Positions 7,880 through 16,172 of a stretch of DNA of 64,000 nt are shown here, piece by piece. The stretch is from Poriferisodalis sp965208925 (GTDB taxonomy: Bacteria; Actinomycetota; Acidimicrobiia; Acidimicrobiales; Poriferisodalaceae): positions 2,542,001 through 2,606,000 of the forward strand of contig NZ_OZ242364.1 in assembly GCF_965208925.1 (NCBI RefSeq), in the 5' to 3' direction. The stretch's first letter is position 1, and each line of letters starts with the position of its first letter. The notes below the pieces were generated by a model. That model saw nothing but the letters and a program-made list of their open reading frames with translations. It had not been told where the DNA came from and did no database searches. Both the position numbers and the translations under genes were made by a program.

Positions 7880-10240
7880 ATGGCGACGGCGCGACTCGCT
7901 TCCGAGGACCTGCCGATGCTGCGCGGCGAGGCGGCCTTCACTGCCGACCTGCCACAGCCCGACGGCTGCCTGCACGCCGCCTTCGTGCGTTCGACGGTGG
8001 CCCATGGCGAGCTGCGCAACGTCGATCTCCGCGAGGTTGAGCGGGCGCCCGGAGTCGTTGCCGTGCTCGATGCAGCGCTGCTCGACCTGGAGCCGCTGGA
8101 GTACTACCGGGCCACCACGCTCGGCGGTCGCATGGCCCGGCCGCTGCTGGCGACTGAACGGGTCCGCTTCGTCGGCGAGCCGATCGCCGTCGTGCTGGCC
8201 GACTCGCCCGCCCGCGCGCTCGACGCGGCGGAACTGGTTGCTGTCGAGATCGATGAGCTGCCCGCGGTCATCGACGTCGAGCGCGCCGCCACAGACGACG
8301 TGCTGCTGTTCGGTGATGCCGACACCAACGTGGTGCGCCCGCTGGACAGTCCCACCGAGGGCGGTTTCCTGTCCGAGCCGTCCAGCGTCGACAACCCTGC
8401 AGCGCCCCCTGCCCAGCCCGGCGAGGACCCGTGTGCGGGTGCTCACTGCGTGGTGCAGCTGACCTGCGAGAACGACCGGATCACCTCACTGCCGATCGAG
8501 CCGTGCGCCATCGTCGCGACGCCGTTCGAGCTGATCCGCGGCACGCCGCTGGCTGAAGGGGCATCACCCGACTGCGAGCTGGACATCTGGAGCACCGGCC
8601 AGGGTGTGCACAGCGCCCCGTACCTGTACCGGCGCCTGCTGGGCATCCCGGTCACAGCGGTGCGGGTACGCGAGCCGCACGTCGGCGGCGGCTTCGGCGG
8701 TCGCGGCGACCCGATGCCGGAGTTCTTCGTGGTGGCGCGTGCCGCCCAGCTGTTGGAACGCCCGGTGCGCTGGGTGCAGAGCCGCCAGGAGCAGTTCGTC
8801 TCGATGCCTTACGGGCGCGGTCAGCGGCACCGCATCCGCATGGGATTCGACCCTGACGGACACATCATCGGCATCGACGTGATCATGTGGTGCGACGCCG
8901 GTGCTTACCCGCACATGGCGCCGATGCTCACCGCCGCGAGTTACCGCCAGAGCACCGGCCTGTACCGGGTGCCGCGGCTGCGTTACCGCATCGGCTCCGC
9001 GGTCACGAACGCGCCGCCGACCGGCGCGTACCGCGGCGCGGGCCAGCCCGAAGTGAATGCTGCACTCGAACGAGCCATAGATGCCGGTGCCCGCGAGCTC
9101 GGTCTCGACCCGGCCGAGTTGCGCCGCCGGAACCTGCTGCGCGCCGACGAGCTGCCGTTCGACACCGGCACCGGCATCACCCTCGACAGCGGCGATCCGC
9201 ACCGCGCGCTCGACACTGCCCAACAGCTCATCGACGTCGAGCGCTGGCAGACGCTGGCAGCTGAGCGTCGTACAGCAGGCAGCCGATCGGCACTGATCGG
9301 GATCGGCTATGGCTGCTACAGCCAGAGCGCGGGCAGCGGCGACGATCCCGACTACGCCTCGCTGGAGCTGGGCTCAGACGGGAGCGTGCTGGTGACCTGC
9401 GGCAGCCACGGTCACGGCCAAGGTCATCACAGCCTGTGGGCCCAGATCACGAGCGCCCGGGTCGGGGTCGCCGAAGGCGCCGTCCGGGTGAACGACGCCG
9501 ACTCGGTGACGTCGTCCTACGGAGGCGTTACCGGCGGCTCCCGCACAGCGACGGTGCTGGGCAGCCAGATCGCCGAGGCAGCGGCCGAGCTGCGTGCCCG
9601 CATCTGCGAAGTGGCAGGAGAACTGCTTGAGGCCAGTCCTGACGACGTGGAAGTCACTCCCGATGGCGCGCACGTTGCCGGTGTGCCGTCCCGGCTGACC
9701 AGCTGGACCGACATTGCCGCGGCCGCGCCAGCGGGAATCAGCGCAACGGTCACCGAGCGCCGTGCCGAGGTGACCCATCCCTACGGAACTCACGCTGCAG
9801 TCGTCGAAGTCGACGTCGAGACAGGACGTGTCGACCTCGTGGCGTTCGCCGCCGTGGACGACTGCGGACGGATGCTGTCGGAGACATCGGTGCAAGGCCA
9901 GCAGCACGGCGGTGCGGTGGCCGGCATCTCCCAGGCGCTGATGGAGGCGGGGCAGTGGGACGATGACGGCACTCCTCGCACCACGACGCTCGTTGACTAT
10001 CTGATCCCCGCTGCTGCCGATGTGCCTTCCATCCGCACAGCCCGGTTGGGCACCCCGACCGACCGCAACGAGCTGGGCACCCGCGGCATCGGCGAGAACG
10101 GCGCCATTGCCGCCCCGCCCGCCGTGCAGAACGCTGTCATCGACGCGCTGGCGCACCTCGGCGTGACCCACATCGACATCCCGGTCACCCCCCAGCGCGT
10201 CTGGGAAGCCGTCACCTCCGCCGAGGCTGCCGCGACTTGA
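7880..10240 (+). CDS. Xanthine dehydrogenase family molybdopterin-binding subunit
   Basis: A 786-residue large subunit of the molybdenum hydroxylase (xanthine oxidase/CO dehydrogenase-like) family, binding the Mo-cytosine-dinucleotide cofactor. Seen: the N-terminal a/b hammerhead domain (about 10-125, starting LRGEAAFTADL), GGGFGGRGD (cofactor contact), the AYRGAGQPE loop typical of form-II CoxL-like proteins rather than the AYxCSFR of true CO dehydrogenase, and the base-providing Glu739 in GTRGIGENGA. No FAD-binding (medium) or 2Fe-2S (small) subunit gene is next to it, which is unusual; they may be encoded elsewhere. ATG 7880 lies 52 bases after the CoA-transferase stop. Oxidised substrate unknown. 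Confidence 0.88.
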   Translation: MATARLASEDLPMLRGEAAFTADLPQPDGCLHAAFVRSTVAHGELRNVDLREVERAPGVVAVLDAALLDLEPLEYYRATTLGGRMARPLLATERVRFVGEPIAVVLADSPARALDAAELVAVEIDELPAVIDVERAATDDVLLFGDADTNVVRPLDSPTEGGFLSEPSSVDNPAAPPAQPGEDPCAGAHCVVQLTCENDRITSLPIEPCAIVATPFELIRGTPLAEGASPDCELDIWSTGQGVHSAPYLYRRLLGIPVTAVRVREPHVGGGFGGRGDPMPEFFVVARAAQLLERPVRWVQSRQEQFVSMPYGRGQRHRIRMGFDPDGHIIGIDVIMWCDAGAYPHMAPMLTAASYRQSTGLYRVPRLRYRIGSAVTNAPPTGAYRGAGQPEVNAALERAIDAGARELGLDPAELRRRNLLRADELPFDTGTGITLDSGDPHRALDTAQQLIDVERWQTLAAERRTAGSRSALIGIGYGCYSQSAGSGDDPDYASLELGSDGSVLVTCGSHGHGQGHHSLWAQITSARVGVAEGAVRVNDADSVTSSYGGVTGGSRTATVLGSQIAEAAAELRARICEVAGELLEASPDDVEVTPDGAHVAGVPSRLTSWTDIAAAAPAGISATVTERRAEVTHPYGTHAAVVEVDVETGRVDLVAFAAVDDCGRMLSETSVQGQQHGGAVAGISQALMEAGQWDDDGTPRTTTLVDYLIPAAADVPSIRTARLGTPTDRNELGTRGIGENGAIAAPPAVQNAVIDALAHLGVTHIDIPVTPQRVWEAVTSAEAAAT

Positions 10241-10338
10241 ACTGACGCCTCTTGGCGGGCGCGCGGCAGCCGGGTGGGGTGGCACGCCTGCACGCGTGCT
10301 GAATACTTGGGTTCTCGCACACTGCTTGGGAGGCACCC

Positions 10339-11634
10339 ATGGTCGAGCCAGACTTCCTGCACTTCGACACGCTTGCGCTGCACGCCGGGCAGCGGCCCGA
10401 TCCGACCACCGGGGCTCGCGCCGTGCCGATCTACCAAACCACCTCGTTCAGCTTCACCGACACCGAGCAGGCGGCCAGCCTGTTCAACCTGGAGATTCCC
10501 GGCCACATCTACAGCCGCATCTCCAATCCCACCGTGGCCGTGCTGGAAGAGCGCATCGCCGCGCTCGAGGGCGGCGTCGGGGCCGTGTGCACAGCCAGCG
10601 GCATGGCAGCGTTCCACCTGGCGTGCGCCACCATCGCCTCTGCGGGCGACCACATCGTGGCCAGCCGCAACATCTACGGCGGCACGCACAACATTCTGAG
10701 TCTGACGCTGCCCCGGTTCGGCATCACCACGACGTTCGTCGATCCCCGTGACCTCGACGCATGGCGCGGCGCCATACGGCCCAACACCAAGGTGCTGTTC
10801 GCCGAGACGCTCGGCAATCCCAACATCGACGTGCTCGACGTCCCGGCTGTGGCCGCAGTGGCGCACGAGGCCGACCTGCCGCTGATGCTCGACGCCACGT
10901 TCACCACGCCGCACCTGATGCGGCCCATCGAGCTGGGCGCTGACATCGTGATGCACAGCGCCACCAAGTTCCTCGGCGGGCACGGCGTGGCGATCGGCGG
11001 CGTCGTGGTGGACGGCGGCCGTTTCGACTGGGCCGCCTCGGGCAAGTTCCCGACGCTCAGCGAGCCGTATGCGGGCTACCACGGCATCGCCTTCACCGAC
11101 GAGTACGGGCCCCAGGCACTGTCGATGAGGGCCCGGGCGGAAGGTCTGCGCGACTTTGGCGCCGCCATGAGCCCGGCGGTGGCGTTTCACCTGCTGCAGG
11201 GCGTCGAGACGCTGCCGTTGCGCATGGATCGTCACGTTGCCAACACCGAGGCGGTCATCGAGTTCCTCGCCTCGCACGACGCCGTGAGCTGGGTGAGCCA
11301 CCCGTCGGTGCCGTCGCACCCCGACCACGAGCTGGCCAAGCGCCTGCTGCCGCGGGGCGCCGGTGCGATCCTGAGCTTCGGCGTGGAAGGCGGCCGCGAG
11401 GCTGGACGGCGGTTCATCGAGGCGGTGCGGCTGGCGTCGCATCTGGCCAACGTGGGCGACGCCAAGACACTGGTGATCCATCCCGCCAGCACCACTCACC
11501 AGCAGATGAGCGCTGAGGATCTGGCTGCTGCCGGCGTCGGCGAGGACCTGGTGCGGCTGTCGGTGGGCCTCGAGCACCCGGGCGACATCATCTCGGACCT
11601 GTCCCGCGCCCTGCGGGCATCGCAGAAGGGCTGA
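10339..11634 (+). CDS. metY: O-acetylhomoserine sulfhydrylase (aminocarboxypropyltransferase)
   Basis: A 431-residue PLP enzyme of the Cys/Met metabolism (gamma-elimination/replacement) family, at the usual length of MetY. It would convert O-acetylhomoserine and sulfide to homocysteine. The PLP lysine is Lys210 in MHSATKFLGGHG. Also visible are YSRISNPT, the TASGMAAFHLA helix, LFAETLGNPNIDV and VHPASTTHQQMS, the last two characteristic of MetY/MetZ rather than cystathionine gamma-synthase. The start ATG 10339 follows a purine-rich GGGAGG. No SAM riboswitch or T-box was found in the 98 bases upstream. Four bases separate it from the alpha/beta hydrolase, so the two probably form an operon. Confidence 0.93.
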   Translation: MVEPDFLHFDTLALHAGQRPDPTTGARAVPIYQTTSFSFTDTEQAASLFNLEIPGHIYSRISNPTVAVLEERIAALEGGVGAVCTASGMAAFHLACATIASAGDHIVASRNIYGGTHNILSLTLPRFGITTTFVDPRDLDAWRGAIRPNTKVLFAETLGNPNIDVLDVPAVAAVAHEADLPLMLDATFTTPHLMRPIELGADIVMHSATKFLGGHGVAIGGVVVDGGRFDWAASGKFPTLSEPYAGYHGIAFTDEYGPQALSMRARAEGLRDFGAAMSPAVAFHLLQGVETLPLRMDRHVANTEAVIEFLASHDAVSWVSHPSVPSHPDHELAKRLLPRGAGAILSFGVEGGREAGRRFIEAVRLASHLANVGDAKTLVIHPASTTHQQMSAEDLAAAGVGEDLVRLSVGLEHPGDIISDLSRALRASQKG

Positions 11635-11638
11635 ACCG

Positions 11639-12469
11639 ATGACAGCTACCAAAGCCTTCTCGCTCGATGTTCGCGGTCAGGCCGTCGGCGTGGCCGCCGG
11701 GGGCGTGGTTCCCGACGCGGCGTCGGCAGCTGAAGCGCCGGTGGTGCTGCTCGTGCATGGCGCAGGCATGAACCGGACGGTGTGGCAGCTGCAGACCCGC
11801 TGGCTGGCGCACCACGGCTACACGCCGCTCGCCATCGACCTGCCGGGTCACGGCAACAGCGACGGCGAGCCGCTGGGTTCGGTCGCCGAGATGGCTGCCT
11901 GGCTCACCGAAGCCATCGCGGCCGTGCGCGAGCAGCTTGGCTGCGACGAAGTCCGACTGGTGGGTCACTCGATGGGATCGCTGGTGTGCACCGAGGCGGC
12001 CGCGACCCATCCCGATGGCATCGCCCGGCTGGTTCTGCTGGGCACTGCCGCCGGCATGCCCGTCCATCCGGCGCTGCTGGGCGCAGCCGAGAACAACGAG
12101 CTGCTGGCACCAGAGCTCATGACGGCATGGGGACACGGCAACCGCGCTCACGTCGCTACCAACCCCACGCCGGGATTGTGGATGCTCGGCGGCAGCGTGG
12201 CCCTGCTGGAACGCGCCGATGACGGCGTGATCCACGCCGATCTGGCGGCCTGCGCGGCCTACGAGGCCGGCGACGTCGCCGCCCGCGTCCAATGCCCGGT
12301 CACGGTCATCGTCGGAAGCGAGGACAAGATGACCCCGCCACGAGCGGCGGGAGCACTGATCGCCGATTTCGCGGACTGCGACGTCGTTCACCTCGCCGGA
12401 GCCGGTCACATGATGATGAACGAGGATCCTGCCGCCGTCCGGACGGCTCTGGCCAAAGCACTCGCCTAG
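11639..12469 (+). CDS. Alpha/beta hydrolase
   Basis: A 276-residue alpha/beta hydrolase. The nucleophile elbow is LVGHSMGSL, the oxyanion region LVHGAGMNRTVWQ, the acid is the Asp in VGSEDKMTPP, and the His is in GAGHMMM. The chain has the standard cap region between residues ~140 and 200. It starts four bases after metY and so is probably co-transcribed with it. It is not MetX: it is shorter and lacks the homoserine acetyltransferase arrangement. It could be an esterase or C-C hydrolase of the surrounding catabolic genes; the substrate is unknown. Confidence 0.88.
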   Translation: MTATKAFSLDVRGQAVGVAAGGVVPDAASAAEAPVVLLVHGAGMNRTVWQLQTRWLAHHGYTPLAIDLPGHGNSDGEPLGSVAEMAAWLTEAIAAVREQLGCDEVRLVGHSMGSLVCTEAAATHPDGIARLVLLGTAAGMPVHPALLGAAENNELLAPELMTAWGHGNRAHVATNPTPGLWMLGGSVALLERADDGVIHADLAACAAYEAGDVAARVQCPVTVIVGSEDKMTPPRAAGALIADFADCDVVHLAGAGHMMMNEDPAAVRTALAKALA

Positions 12470-12578
12470 CCGGTCGGCCGAGCGCGCTTGTCGCTGTGCT
12501 GGTTGTGCGCGCTTGCGGCGCGGCTGCCATCATGTGCCGGCGGCATTCTGACGCAACCTGCCGCAAAAGGAGCCGGAC

Positions 12579-13118
12579 ATGGCAGTCGAGCGATTCCCGG
12601 TGGAGGCCACGCACATATTGATGTTCGCGAGGTCCATCGGCGACACGAATCCGATCTACAGCGACGCTGAGTATGCGGCCGGCACCGAGGTCGGCTCGAT
12701 CATCGCGCCACCGACGTTCGCGCAGTCGAGCGCGCAGTTCGACCCCGACTACTTCCTGCGCCCCAAGCCCGACAAGAAGTGGTTCGGCAGCGGCCGTACG
12801 GCGTCGGGAACGCTGGTGCGCGACCTGTCTGAGGCCGACGGCGACGACGTCAAAGACGAGCGCGAGGATGACAAGCAATCCGGCGCGGCTGCGGGCGGGC
12901 TGCACGCCGAGCAGCACTTCACCTATCACCGGCACCTGAGGCCCGGTGACGTGCTGCACACGGTCACCTACGACGGCGAGCGGTGGGAGAAGCAGTCCAA
13001 GCGGGCAGGCATTCTCAAGTTCTCCGAGGCCGTCACCGAGTACCGCGACGAGGACGACGAGCTGGTCATCACGGCCAAGGGCGTCGGCGTCGTCACCGAG
13101 AAGGTCATCGAGGACTAG
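12579..13118 (+). CDS. MaoC-like N-terminal (FAS1-type dehydratase) protein
   Basis: A 179-residue hot-dog-fold protein similar to the N-terminal half of MaoC-type dehydratases (MaoC_dehydrat_N) and to mycobacterial HadA/HadC. Recognisable parts are FARSIGDTNPIYSDAEYA near the N-terminus, IAPPTFAQS, and HAEQHFTYHRHLRPGDVL. A charged insertion at about residues 85-108 (SEADGDDVKDEREDDKQ) separates the second half. ATG 12579 follows AAAGGAG. The next gene, 14 bases downstream, supplies the second hot-dog protein with the hydratase motif, so the pair very probably forms a heterodimeric (R)-specific enoyl-CoA hydratase or 3-hydroxyacyl dehydratase. Confidence 0.85.
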   Translation: MAVERFPVEATHILMFARSIGDTNPIYSDAEYAAGTEVGSIIAPPTFAQSSAQFDPDYFLRPKPDKKWFGSGRTASGTLVRDLSEADGDDVKDEREDDKQSGAAAGGLHAEQHFTYHRHLRPGDVLHTVTYDGERWEKQSKRAGILKFSEAVTEYRDEDDELVITAKGVGVVTEKVIED

Positions 13119-13132
13119 GAAGGCAGACAGAC

Positions 13133-13555
13133 ATGGCACTCAGCGCATCGCAGCTCAGCGTCGGCGACAGCTACTCCGAGCAGATCGTCGACGACCTCAC
13201 CCGCACCCAGATCGTCCAGTACGCCGGCGCGTCGGGCGACTACAACCCCGTCCACACCGATGAGAAGTTCGTCACCGAGGTAGCCGGCTACCCGACGGTA
13301 TTCGCCCACGGCATGCTCACCATGGGCATGACCGGCCGCATGGTCACCAACTTCGTGGGCGACGGCCGCCTCACCTACTACGGCGTGCGGTTCACCAGCC
13401 AGGTGTGGCCAGGCGACACCCTCACCGCAAAGGCCGAGGTCGCCGACATTCGTGACGAGGACGGCCAGAAGCTGGTCGACCTCACCATCACCACCACCAA
13501 TCAGGACGACCGCCCAGTCCTCACCGGCCAGGCCACCGCCCGCCTCGACGACTGA
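13133..13555 (+). CDS. MaoC-type (R)-specific hydratase/dehydratase subunit
   Basis: A 140-residue single hot-dog protein with the complete hydratase motif YAGASGDYNPVHTDE (catalytic Asp and His), followed by FAHGMLTMGMTGR and a C-terminal strand ending in TGQATARLDD. It resembles HadB/PhaJ-type proteins that hydrate trans-2-enoyl-CoA or dehydrate 3-hydroxyacyl thioesters. It lies 14 bases after the partner without the catalytic motif at 12579. Having the active site in one subunit and a structural partner in the other matches HadAB/HadBC heterodimers. The gene ends convergently towards an acyl-CoA dehydrogenase. Confidence 0.9.
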   Translation: MALSASQLSVGDSYSEQIVDDLTRTQIVQYAGASGDYNPVHTDEKFVTEVAGYPTVFAHGMLTMGMTGRMVTNFVGDGRLTYYGVRFTSQVWPGDTLTAKAEVADIRDEDGQKLVDLTITTTNQDDRPVLTGQATARLDD

Positions 13556-13570
13556 GCGGCACTAGCCCTC

Positions 13571-13610
13571 GGCGCGTCCAGCGCCGTACTAGCTCTTGGC
13601 CCTCTGGGCC
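13571..13610. terminator. Two short GC hairpins between convergent genes
   Basis: Between the MaoC stop and the convergent acyl-CoA dehydrogenase stop there are two perfect 5-bp hairpins: GGCGC/GCGCC (13571-13585, loop GTCCA) and GGCCC/GGGCC (13598-13610, loop TCT). No clear T-run follows on either strand. They could act as a bidirectional terminator. Confidence 0.35.
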
Positions 13611-13615
13611 CGGCG

Positions 13616-14872
13616 CTAGCCCTTTGCGCGTCCGGCGAAGCCGAACAGCTTGCCGGCGACTTTGCGGATCTGGATCTCCTCTGAGCCTTCGGTGATCCGG
13701 TACCGGCGGTGGTGCCGGTAGATGTGCTCGAAGGGCATGTGGCGCCCGTAGCCGTTGCCGCCGCAGCTCTGCATGGCCCGATCTGCCGCATCGCAGCAGA
13801 ACCGGTTGCCGCGGTAGTTGCACATGGCCACCTTGTCGGTGATCTCCATGTGGTCGACGCCCTCGTCCATCTGCCAGGCGGTCTTCCAGATGAGCGCCCG
13901 GGTCATCTCGGCCTCGGTGTAGAGCTCGGCCAGCGGGAACTGGATGGCCTGGTTCTGCGCCAGGGGCTTGCCGAACGTGGTGCGGTTCTTCACATAGTCG
14001 ACGGCCACGTCAATGCAGTGCAGGCCTGCGCCCACCGATGACGCCGCTTGGCGGATCCGGTTCTCGTGCACGAACAGCTGCGCCGTCTGCAGGCCCCGGC
14101 CCTCGGTGCCCAGGATGTCGTCGTTGCTCACCCGCACATCGGTCAGCCGGACATGCGCGTGGTCGGTGGGCATGTTGAACGTCCACATGAACTTCTCGAC
14201 TGCAAAGCCGGGCGTGTCCACCGGCACGATGAAGCAGGTGATGCCGTGCCCCTCGCCGGGATTGCCGGAGGTGCGGGCGAAGATGTAGTCGTGGGTGGCG
14301 TGATGGAGGCCGGTGTTCCAGTACTTCTCGCCGTTGATCACCCACTCGTCGCCGTCACGCACGGCCGTGGTCTCCATCCAGGTGGCATCTGAGCCGTGCA
14401 ATGGCTCGGTCAGGCCGAACCCGATGCGCGCCTGGCCTTCCAGCATCTTGGGGATCCACTGCTCCTGCTGAGCCTCTGAGCCGTAGCGCTCCATCATCAG
14501 CACGGTCGGGAAGTTGCCGATGATCGAGTTCTCGTTCTGCAAGTCGTTGTGCAATCCCAGGCCGCGGCGGGCGAGATGCTCCCGGATGATCGCCATACCC
14601 AGGTTGGTGCCGTCGCTGCCGCCGAAGCGCTTGGGCAGATGCCAGCGCAGGAATCCCGCCTTGTCGGCCTCCTTGCGCATGCGCACCAGCAGTGCTTCCC
14701 ATTCGGCGTTGGGCAGGCCGTCGCGCTCCCAGTCGGTGCGCGAGTCCTCCCGGCGGTGGTCGAAGAAGCGGATGTTGTCGTCTTCGTTTTCGATGGGCTT
14801 GATGACGTCGTCGATGAACGTGTCCAGATCGTCGAGCAACTGCGCGATGTCGGCGGGGATGGTGAAGTCCAT
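13616..14872 (-). CDS. Acyl-CoA dehydrogenase family protein
   Basis: A 418-residue FAD flavoprotein of the acyl-CoA dehydrogenase family. Visible: the helical N-terminal domain, GFGLTEPLHGSDATWMET (FAD/substrate beta-domain), the WVINGEKYWNTG loop, and the C-terminal helical domain with SCGGNGYGRHMPFEHIYR and the RITEGSEEIQIRKVAGKLFG end. It would introduce a 2,3-double bond in an acyl-CoA, passing electrons to ETF. Start ATG 14872 is preferred over TTG 14881. The gene is divergent from the UGA-containing thioredoxin-fold gene at 14979 and convergent with the MaoC pair. Confidence 0.92.
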   Translation of the reverse strand: MDFTIPADIAQLLDDLDTFIDDVIKPIENEDDNIRFFDHRREDSRTDWERDGLPNAEWEALLVRMRKEADKAGFLRWHLPKRFGGSDGTNLGMAIIREHLARRGLGLHNDLQNENSIIGNFPTVLMMERYGSEAQQEQWIPKMLEGQARIGFGLTEPLHGSDATWMETTAVRDGDEWVINGEKYWNTGLHHATHDYIFARTSGNPGEGHGITCFIVPVDTPGFAVEKFMWTFNMPTDHAHVRLTDVRVSNDDILGTEGRGLQTAQLFVHENRIRQAASSVGAGLHCIDVAVDYVKNRTTFGKPLAQNQAIQFPLAELYTEAEMTRALIWKTAWQMDEGVDHMEITDKVAMCNYRGNRFCCDAADRAMQSCGGNGYGRHMPFEHIYRHHRRYRITEGSEEIQIRKVAGKLFGFAGRAKG

Positions 14873-14978
14873 GCGCGGCAACCTACCCGGCTGCCTGTAG
14901 CCCCGCCGGATGGGCCTGTGCTGCTCCCGCCTGCATCCCAGCGGCCGTGTGCGAGGATGGACGACGGAGGTGAGCGAG

Positions 14979-15590
14979 ATGTCGACGCCGACTTCGATGT
15001 CTGTGCTGGTGTGGTCGGACTACCTGTGACCGTGGTGCCACCTGGCACGGGCCCGGGCGGTCCGACTGGCTGAGCGTCACCACCTCGACATCACCTGGCT
15101 GGCGTACGAGATCCACCCCGAAGTGCCGCCCGAGGGCGTCGAGGTGCGCATGAGCTTCGAGCGAATCGCTGCGATGGCCGAAGCCGAAGGCATCACGTTC
15201 GTGGTGCCGAAACGCCTCCGCAACAGCGCCAAGGCGCACCAGGCCGCGCTGGCCGTCGAGCACGCCGACCCCGACGCCGGCGAGCGCTACCACGACCGGC
15301 TTTACGCCGCCTACTGGGAAGAAGAGCTCGACGTCGCTGACCCTGAGGTGCTCGTCAGCCTGGCGTCCGACGTAGCCATCGACCCCGACGTTCTGCGGCG
15401 AGTGGTCACCGACGACGAGCTGCTGCCTGCACTGCGGGCGTCGATGGCCCGGGCGAATGAGTGGGGGATCAGCGCCACGCCGAGCTGGCTGTTCGACGGT
15501 CGGCTCGTGATCCCGGGCGCGCAGGACGACGACTTCATGGCCGACGTCATCACGAGACTGCGCGAGCGACCGGCACCGCCGGCGGGCTAG
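14979..15590 (+). CDS. DsbA/FrnE-like oxidoreductase, candidate selenoprotein (in-frame UGA at 15027)
   Basis: Read from ATG 14979, which has GGAGG at 14966-14970 eight bases before it, the frame gives MSTPTSMSVLVWSDYL, then TGA at 15027-15029, then PWCHLARARAVRLAERHH and on without interruption to the stop at 15590. This makes 203 residues, a normal length for the DsbA/FrnE-like family. The TGA falls exactly on the first residue of the family's CPWC redox motif, giving U-P-W-C (position 17). The rest of the fold is intact, including the cis-Pro loop ISATPSWLFD and the C-terminal helix. Frame and homology hold on both sides, so readthrough as selenocysteine is the simplest explanation. A nonsense mutation or sequence error is the alternative. 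Translation from GTG at 15123 would give a 155-residue product without the active site. Function inferred: cytosolic thiol/selenol-disulfide exchange. Confidence 0.75.
15027..15029 (+). other. In-frame UGA, proposed selenocysteine codon
   Basis: TGA in frame with the thioredoxin-fold gene at 14979-15590, replacing the first Cys codon of the CPWC motif (context TAC CTG TGA CCG TGG TGC). TGT/TGC to TGA is the one-base change expected for a Cys/Sec exchange. Confidence 0.65.
15030..15071 (+). promoter_or_regulatory. Possible bacterial SECIS region after the UGA
   Basis: The bases after the UGA can fold. A 5-bp hairpin CCGTG/CACGG occupies 15030-15050. An alternative weak hairpin at 15050-15071 pairs GGCC with GGCT, starts 20 bases after the UGA, and has a loop with G in its first two bases, as bacterial SECIS elements usually require. 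Neither fold is decisive by eye, and this GC-rich sequence would form hairpins by chance. Confidence 0.3.
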
Positions 15591-15632
15591 GGATGCCTCA
15601 CGGCTCTCGGCGCCCGGCGAGGCTCTGATCGA

Positions 15633-16076
15633 CTAGCCGTCCGATCCGCCGCTGTTGTCATGCGGCGGCACCACGGGCAAACCGTGCTCGATCCAGCCCT
15701 CGATGCCGCCGTCTAGGTCAGTGGCCCGTGCGAAGCCCAACCGCTGCAGTTGAGCCGCGGCGAGACTGGAGCTGTAGCCCTGGTTGCAGAGGATGACGAG
15801 GTGGTCATCCAAGTCTGCAGCGGTTCCCTCCGAGGCGCCCGAGTCGGGGTCGAGACGCCATTCCAGCACCAGCTGCCCGATGTGCTCAGAGCCCTCGATG
15901 ACGCCGGTTCGCTCCCGGTCGTCTCGCGGCCGGATGTCGATGACGCGCAGTCGCCCGCCCTCGGCGGAACCAGCGGCCGCCATCAGTTCTGCGAGCTCGG
16001 CGGGGCCGACCCGCTCCAGGCCCGAGCGCGCCTGCGCCAGCAGTTGGTGGACTGTCGTGCGCCGAGGTTCAGGCAT
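15633..16076 (-). CDS. Rhodanese-like domain protein
   Basis: A 147-residue single-domain rhodanese (sulfurtransferase) protein. It has the CDC25-like/rhodanese order RVIDIRPRDDRERTGVIEGSEHI, then the active-site loop ILCNQGYSSSLAA with Cys97, then TDLDGGIEGWIEHGLPV, all diagnostic for the family. It would carry sulfane sulfur as a Cys persulfide. ATG 16076 (MPEPRR) is chosen because homology starts soon after; the frame is open to 16139 without a better start. It is the last gene of a minus-strand run DUF169-VOC-rhodanese with gaps of 67 and 96 bases. Confidence 0.88.
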   Translation of the reverse strand: MPEPRRTTVHQLLAQARSGLERVGPAELAELMAAAGSAEGGRLRVIDIRPRDDRERTGVIEGSEHIGQLVLEWRLDPDSGASEGTAADLDDHLVILCNQGYSSSLAAAQLQRLGFARATDLDGGIEGWIEHGLPVVPPHDNSGGSDG

Positions 16077-16172
16077 TGCGCGGGCCTCCCATTGCTGCGC
16101 TGCAGAAGATCTTCGCAGGCTCTGCTGCGCCCACGGCACGCCGGTCCGCAGTTGCAGCCGACACTCTGGCGA

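Noticed and set aside
10241..10338. Possible SAM riboswitch before metY
   Set aside because: Only 98 bases; no SAM-box or T-box pattern found.
15123..15590. Thioredoxin-fold gene starting at GTG 15123
   Set aside because: Would lack the first beta strand and redox motif; the full-length frame from 14979 through the UGA explains the sequence better.
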